This document shows positions 61,039 to 64,000 of a stretch of DNA of 64,000 nt, in pieces (the stretch's first letter is position 1; every line of letters begins with the position of its first letter). Origin of the DNA: CAYYKK01 sp046351395 (lineage in GTDB: Bacteria; Myxococcota_A; Polyangia; Polyangiales; Polyangiaceae); contig JAXLYP010000028.1 of assembly GCA_046351395.1 (NCBI GenBank), forward strand, positions 102,243 to 166,242, written 5' to 3'. The position numbers and the translations under genes were made by a program. The notes under the pieces are model-generated. The model ran no database searches, was not told the origin of the DNA, and was given only the letters and a program-made list of their open reading frames with translations.

Positions 61039-62606
61039 ATCTGCGACTCACTTCACGCGGCGGCGCCGCGCTTCTTCTCTCCTCGGCGTTCCTCCTCCTC
61101 GCGTGCGACGAGGGGATCTGCGACGTCGCCCATTGCTACGCCGGGACCGGCGCGGCGGGCGGGGCAGGGTCCGGCTCCAGCACCTCGGGCTCGCCGACGT
61201 CGACCTCGTCCACCGAGAGCTCGACCTCGTCGATCGCCACCGAGTGTGACCCGGCGAAGCTCGCGGGCGGAGCGCCGATCAGTGCGACCTGCGGCCTGTT
61301 CGTGAAGCCCGGAGCAAGCGGCGGCAACGGCAGTCAGCCGATGCCGTTCGGCACCCTCGCCGAGGCGCTCGCCGCCGCCACGACGCACCCCATCATCTAT
61401 GTCTGCTCCACCGCAGGTGGCCTGCATGAATCGGCGACCCTCAGCACGGACGAGCATCTCTACGGCGCTCTCTCCTGCGCCGATTGGACAGTGAGCGCGA
61501 CGAAGACCGACTGGACCGCGGACGCGGACGTCATCCCGCTCGAGCTGACGGCCACGACAGCGGCCCTCGTCTCCGGCTTCAGAATTCAGTCTGCCAGCGC
61601 CAATGCTGCGGGTGGTTCGAGCATCGCCGTGTTCTCCACGAACGCGACCGCGGCCCTGGTCGATGTCGACCTCGAAGCCGGCGCTGGCGCCGCCGGAGCT
61701 CCGGGCGACCCCCAGGGCCAGCCGATGACCCCCGCCGCAGCGAATGGCACGAACGGGATGGACGGCTGCAAGGGCGCAGTCGGCGTCATAGGAGGAGGTG
61801 GCGGACAGCTTACTTGCCAAGCCAGCGTCCGGGACGGCGGGCTCGGCGGAAGCGGCACCAATGCAGCCAATGGCGGGCCCGGTGCGGACGGCAATCCATC
61901 GGGCACAGGGGGCAAGGCGGGGAAGGCAGAGACCGGGATGGCCCCAACCGCTTGTGGAAATGGAGGCGAGGGGGATCCGGGCGTAGCCGGTACACCTGGC
62001 CCTGGCGCGACGAACGCAGACAATGGCGTACTCGACGCCTCAGGCTACCTCGGCGCCGCAGGCGGAGCTGGCCTCTCCCCCGGAACCCCGGGCCAGGGAG
62101 GCGGCGGCGGCGGTGGCGCCAACGCGTGTACGACCGGGATGATGGGCTCCGGCCCGAGCGGCGGCGGAGGTGGTGCTGGCGGCTGCGGTGGCAATCCAGG
62201 CAACGGTGGCAAGGGCGGAGGCGGAAGCTTCGCGCTCATCTCGATCGGCTCCAGCCTCACGCTCACGAACGCAACCCTGAAGGCCGGCACCGGCGGCACC
62301 GGCGGCGCCGGAGACGCTGGGCAACCAGGCATGGATGGCGGCACTGCGGGGAATCCGGGCATGGGCAGTGGCGCATGTCTTGGCGGTCCCGGCGGCCAGG
62401 GCGGTCGAGGCGGCGCCGGTGGCGGAGGCCGCGGAGGTCCGTCGGTCGGCATCGCGACAGTTGGCACTCCGCCCACCGAGACCACCCCCGCGACGATCAC
62501 CACCGCCCTGACCGCGGCAGCCGGCGGCGCGGGGGGCAATGGTGGGGCGGGCAACGTCGGCGGCGTCGGTGCCGACGGTCTCCTCGCCGACCGTCACACG
62601 TTTTGA
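61035..62606 (+). CDS. Gly-rich surface lipoprotein (PGRS-like)
   Basis: A 523-residue predicted lipoprotein. Signal peptide ends SSAFLLLACDEG (lipobox L-L-A-C). A Ser/Thr-rich stretch (GSPTSTSSTESSTSSIATEC) follows, then a ~130-residue domain with right-handed-helix character (PFGTLAEALAAATTHPIIYV, DUF1565-like). The C-terminal ~300 residues are Gly/Ala/Asn repeats (GGPGADGNPSGTGG, GGGGAGGCGGNPGNGGKGGG) of PE_PGRS or collagen-like look, with five or six Cys. Such proteins are exposed on the cell surface; function is unknown. ATG 61,035 overlaps the PEGA stop (ATGA). Confidence 0.8.
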   Translation: MNLRLTSRGGAALLLSSAFLLLACDEGICDVAHCYAGTGAAGGAGSGSSTSGSPTSTSSTESSTSSIATECDPAKLAGGAPISATCGLFVKPGASGGNGSQPMPFGTLAEALAAATTHPIIYVCSTAGGLHESATLSTDEHLYGALSCADWTVSATKTDWTADADVIPLELTATTAALVSGFRIQSASANAAGGSSIAVFSTNATAALVDVDLEAGAGAAGAPGDPQGQPMTPAAANGTNGMDGCKGAVGVIGGGGGQLTCQASVRDGGLGGSGTNAANGGPGADGNPSGTGGKAGKAETGMAPTACGNGGEGDPGVAGTPGPGATNADNGVLDASGYLGAAGGAGLSPGTPGQGGGGGGGANACTTGMMGSGPSGGGGGAGGCGGNPGNGGKGGGGSFALISIGSSLTLTNATLKAGTGGTGGAGDAGQPGMDGGTAGNPGMGSGACLGGPGGQGGRGGAGGGGRGGPSVGIATVGTPPTETTPATITTALTAAAGGAGGNGGAGNVGGVGADGLLADRHTF

Positions 62607-62631
62607 AGCGAAGCACAGGAAGGAAGCAGAG

Positions 62632-62889
62632 ATGGACATCACCGCAGAGGAGGAAGCCCTGGTCGAGTGCGTCATAAACGAGACCCTCCAAGGCTTCGAC
62701 CAAATCACGGACCCGGCCGAGCTCACGATGATGCGCGAGCTGATCCGGGCGGATCTCCTCTACTCCGCCGAAGGCCAGCGCCGCCTTCGCCAGCTCCGCG
62801 CCGATCCCACCCTCCTCCGGAGCGGGGACGTCGCGAGGGATCCCAGCGCTCCCAGCACGGACTCGAAGAAGAAGGGAAGGAGCGCGTGA
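62632..62889 (+). CDS. Small acidic protein before the sigma factor
   Basis: An 85-residue helical protein (AEEEALVECVINETLQGFDQ, MMRELIRADLLYSAEGQRRL), ending in a basic tail. It stands where a sigma factor's partner or anti-sigma factor would, and its stop overlaps the sigma gene start by 4 bases. There is no TM, so it would act in the cytoplasm. AGGAAGGAAG precedes ATG 62,632, a strong ribosome site. Assignment as anti-sigma is only positional inference. Confidence 0.6.
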   Translation: MDITAEEEALVECVINETLQGFDQITDPAELTMMRELIRADLLYSAEGQRRLRQLRADPTLLRSGDVARDPSAPSTDSKKKGRSA

Positions 62890-63587
62890 GACGCACCGCC
62901 GAGCTCGTGCCGCTCACCGCCGCTCAGCGGCTCCTCGTCGAGCGCGCGCAAGACCGCGTCGCCGCGATCGTAGGCAACGCGGCGCGGCGATTCCCCAACC
63001 CGCCTCGGGACGACATGCACCAAGCCGGGATGCTCTCGTGCGCCGAGTCCTCCATTCGCTTCCGCCCGGAAGAAGGGATCCCTTTTCACCAGTTCTACAG
63101 CGCGCGGGTCTACGGCGCGGCCATCGACTGCGCCGTGCGAATCCTGTACGGCCCGCGCCGCTCGAAGCACCTCGCCGCGCTCCGCGGCGCGTTCAACTCG
63201 ATGCCGGCGGAGGACGAGCCCGACCAGGATCTCATGGGCGGTGGCCCCGCGCCCAACCCGCGCGCCGAGATGCTCGAGCGCGCGCGGCAGCTCGCGGGTG
63301 CCCTCCTCGTGTCGACGGCGACGATCGACGCGGCGACCGGGGAGGTCACCAGCGACGAGCGTCGCCGCGACGATCTGCGCCGTCGGCTCCTCGATGCGGC
63401 CATCGAAACGCTCCCGGACCAGGAGCGCCGCGTCGCGAAGCGCGTCTGGCTCGCGGGGGAGCGCCCCGAGGACGTCGCGATCGACGAGAAGGTCACCGCG
63501 CGCTCCATCCGCCGCTACGAGCAACGCGCATGGCCCAAGGTCGTCGGCTACATCAACCGGCGCAACCCCGACGCCGACGACGAATAG
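62886..63587 (+). CDS. Sigma-70 family RNA polymerase sigma factor
   Basis: A 233-residue protein. Region 2 is visible: RRFPNPPRDDMHQAGMLSCA then AESSIRFRPEEGIPFHQFYS and ARVYGAAIDCAVR, equivalent to the D-L-x-Q-x-G ... F-D-P-x-x-G-x-x-F ... R-x-x-G-A-I-x-D block of FliA-like sigma factors. Region 4 is AIETLPDQERRVAKRVWLAG with HTH VAIDEKVTARSIRRYEQRAW. A ~45-residue insertion separates them. GTG 62,886 overlaps the small gene's stop. As the last gene it could direct expression of surface genes in response to the kinases (inference). Confidence 0.78.
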   Translation: MRRTAELVPLTAAQRLLVERAQDRVAAIVGNAARRFPNPPRDDMHQAGMLSCAESSIRFRPEEGIPFHQFYSARVYGAAIDCAVRILYGPRRSKHLAALRGAFNSMPAEDEPDQDLMGGGPAPNPRAEMLERARQLAGALLVSTATIDAATGEVTSDERRRDDLRRRLLDAAIETLPDQERRVAKRVWLAGERPEDVAIDEKVTARSIRRYEQRAWPKVVGYINRRNPDADDE

Positions 63588-63666
63588 CGGCGCGCCGATG
63601 GAGCTCGGGATCGAAGTCGCGGCTCAGCCGAGGCGTGACCGCTCCGGCGAGCCCGAAGCGCCGCCG

Positions 63667-63966
63667 CTACCTGAGCGCCTCGAGGATGCGGAGCGCCACG
63701 GCTGCCAGGTCTGTGTGCACCTCCTCTGCCGGCACGCGAAGGACGCGGTAGCCGAGCCGCTCGAGCGCGCGGTCCCGCCGCGCGTCAGCGCGCGCCCGCT
63801 GGGCGTGGTAGCCGCCATCGACCTCCACCACGAGCCGACGCGAGGGGCAGACGAAGTCGGCGATGTGCTCGCCGAGGACGACCTGACGCCGAAACGCGGA
63901 GCCGAGCCGAGACCCGCGGACGAGCTCCCAGACGAGCGCCTCCGTGGCGGTGGGCTCCGCACGCAT
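63667..63966 (-). CDS. DUF559 (Vsr-like) endonuclease-domain protein
   Basis: A ~99-residue protein of the DUF559 family of PD-(D/E)XK-like nucleases: ALVWELVRGSRLGSAFRRQV, then GEHIADFVCPSRRLVVEVDG (D in the I-A-D-F motif, E-V-D in the last) and RDRALERLGYRVLRVPAEEV. The catalytic D...E-x-D pattern is intact. DUF559 proteins may repair or cleave DNA and are widespread. ATG 63,966 is preferred; a TTG at 63,993 would add nine residues, and the gene could extend past the window edge. It converges on the sigma gene across 79 bases. Confidence 0.8.
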   Translation of the reverse strand: MRAEPTATEALVWELVRGSRLGSAFRRQVVLGEHIADFVCPSRRLVVEVDGGYHAQRARADARRDRALERLGYRVLRVPAEEVHTDLAAVALRILEALR

Positions 63967-64000
63967 GCATGCGGCGCGAGAGGTGAGCTGCAACGAGCGA

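Overview
The window is G+C-rich chromosomal DNA with the gene style of a myxobacterium (Myxococcota, probably Polyangia). The signs are several Ser/Thr protein kinases with C-terminal membrane anchors, many lipoproteins with low-complexity linkers, an AgmX/PglI-type C-terminal domain, PEGA, FG-GAP/UnbV and Gly-rich surface proteins, frequent GTG starts and 1-8 base gene overlaps. This is inference from content; no rRNA or marker gene is present to prove it.

Layout. 0-3.4 kb: the end of an unseen gene, a LysM/peptidoglycan-binding protein and an 873-residue candidate type VI secretion (T6SS) cargo. 3.4-10.7 kb: a Ser/Thr kinase whose membrane part lies in another frame, an AgmX-type lipoprotein, L-asparaginase plus an EamA exporter, a di-haem cytochrome c lipoprotein and a small lipoprotein. 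10.9-15.5 kb: an SspB-like zinc-ribbon protein, then livM-livG-livF of a branched-chain amino-acid ABC importer and a membrane protein. 15.5-24.3 kb: an FG-GAP/UnbV lipoprotein, a lipoprotein with two Tudor-knot-like repeats, an erythromycin-esterase family enzyme, an LRV mini-protein, two membrane proteins (one GIDE-like) and a Cys-rich lipoprotein. 24.5-31.6 kb: a VgrG cluster (VgrG, LysM/peptidoglycan-binding protein, DUF218-containing cargo) and an arrestin-like protein. 31.9-41.5 kb: lipoproteins, a 1207-residue WD40 protein and aconitase acnA.

41.4-54.2 kb is the accessory part. A ~93% identical broken copy of the acnA 3' end, with its terminator, lies 2.6 kb after the real one, with a DUF4274/ankyrin gene between them. 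Beyond it is a minus-strand four-gene operon of visibly lower G+C: an unknown protein, a nuclease-SF2 helicase fusion, an unknown 733-residue protein and a Schlafen/AlbA_2 protein. It looks like a defence system I cannot match to a named one and is my main candidate for an undescribed system. Its far edge meets an endonuclease/exonuclease/phosphatase gene cut short and fused to a sigma-region-4-like tail. A second three-gene minus-strand cassette follows, bracketed by 33-bp direct repeats.

55.5-63.6 kb is one long co-directional signalling operon: two membrane-anchored Ser/Thr kinases (the second with an FHA domain), unknown proteins, a TM protein apparently split by a frameshift, a PEGA protein, a Gly-rich lipoprotein, a small acidic protein and a sigma-70 family factor. 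The window closes with a DUF559 nuclease gene on the minus strand.

Function was assigned by reading motifs in the translations; no database search was possible, so family calls without a named motif should be treated as hypotheses.
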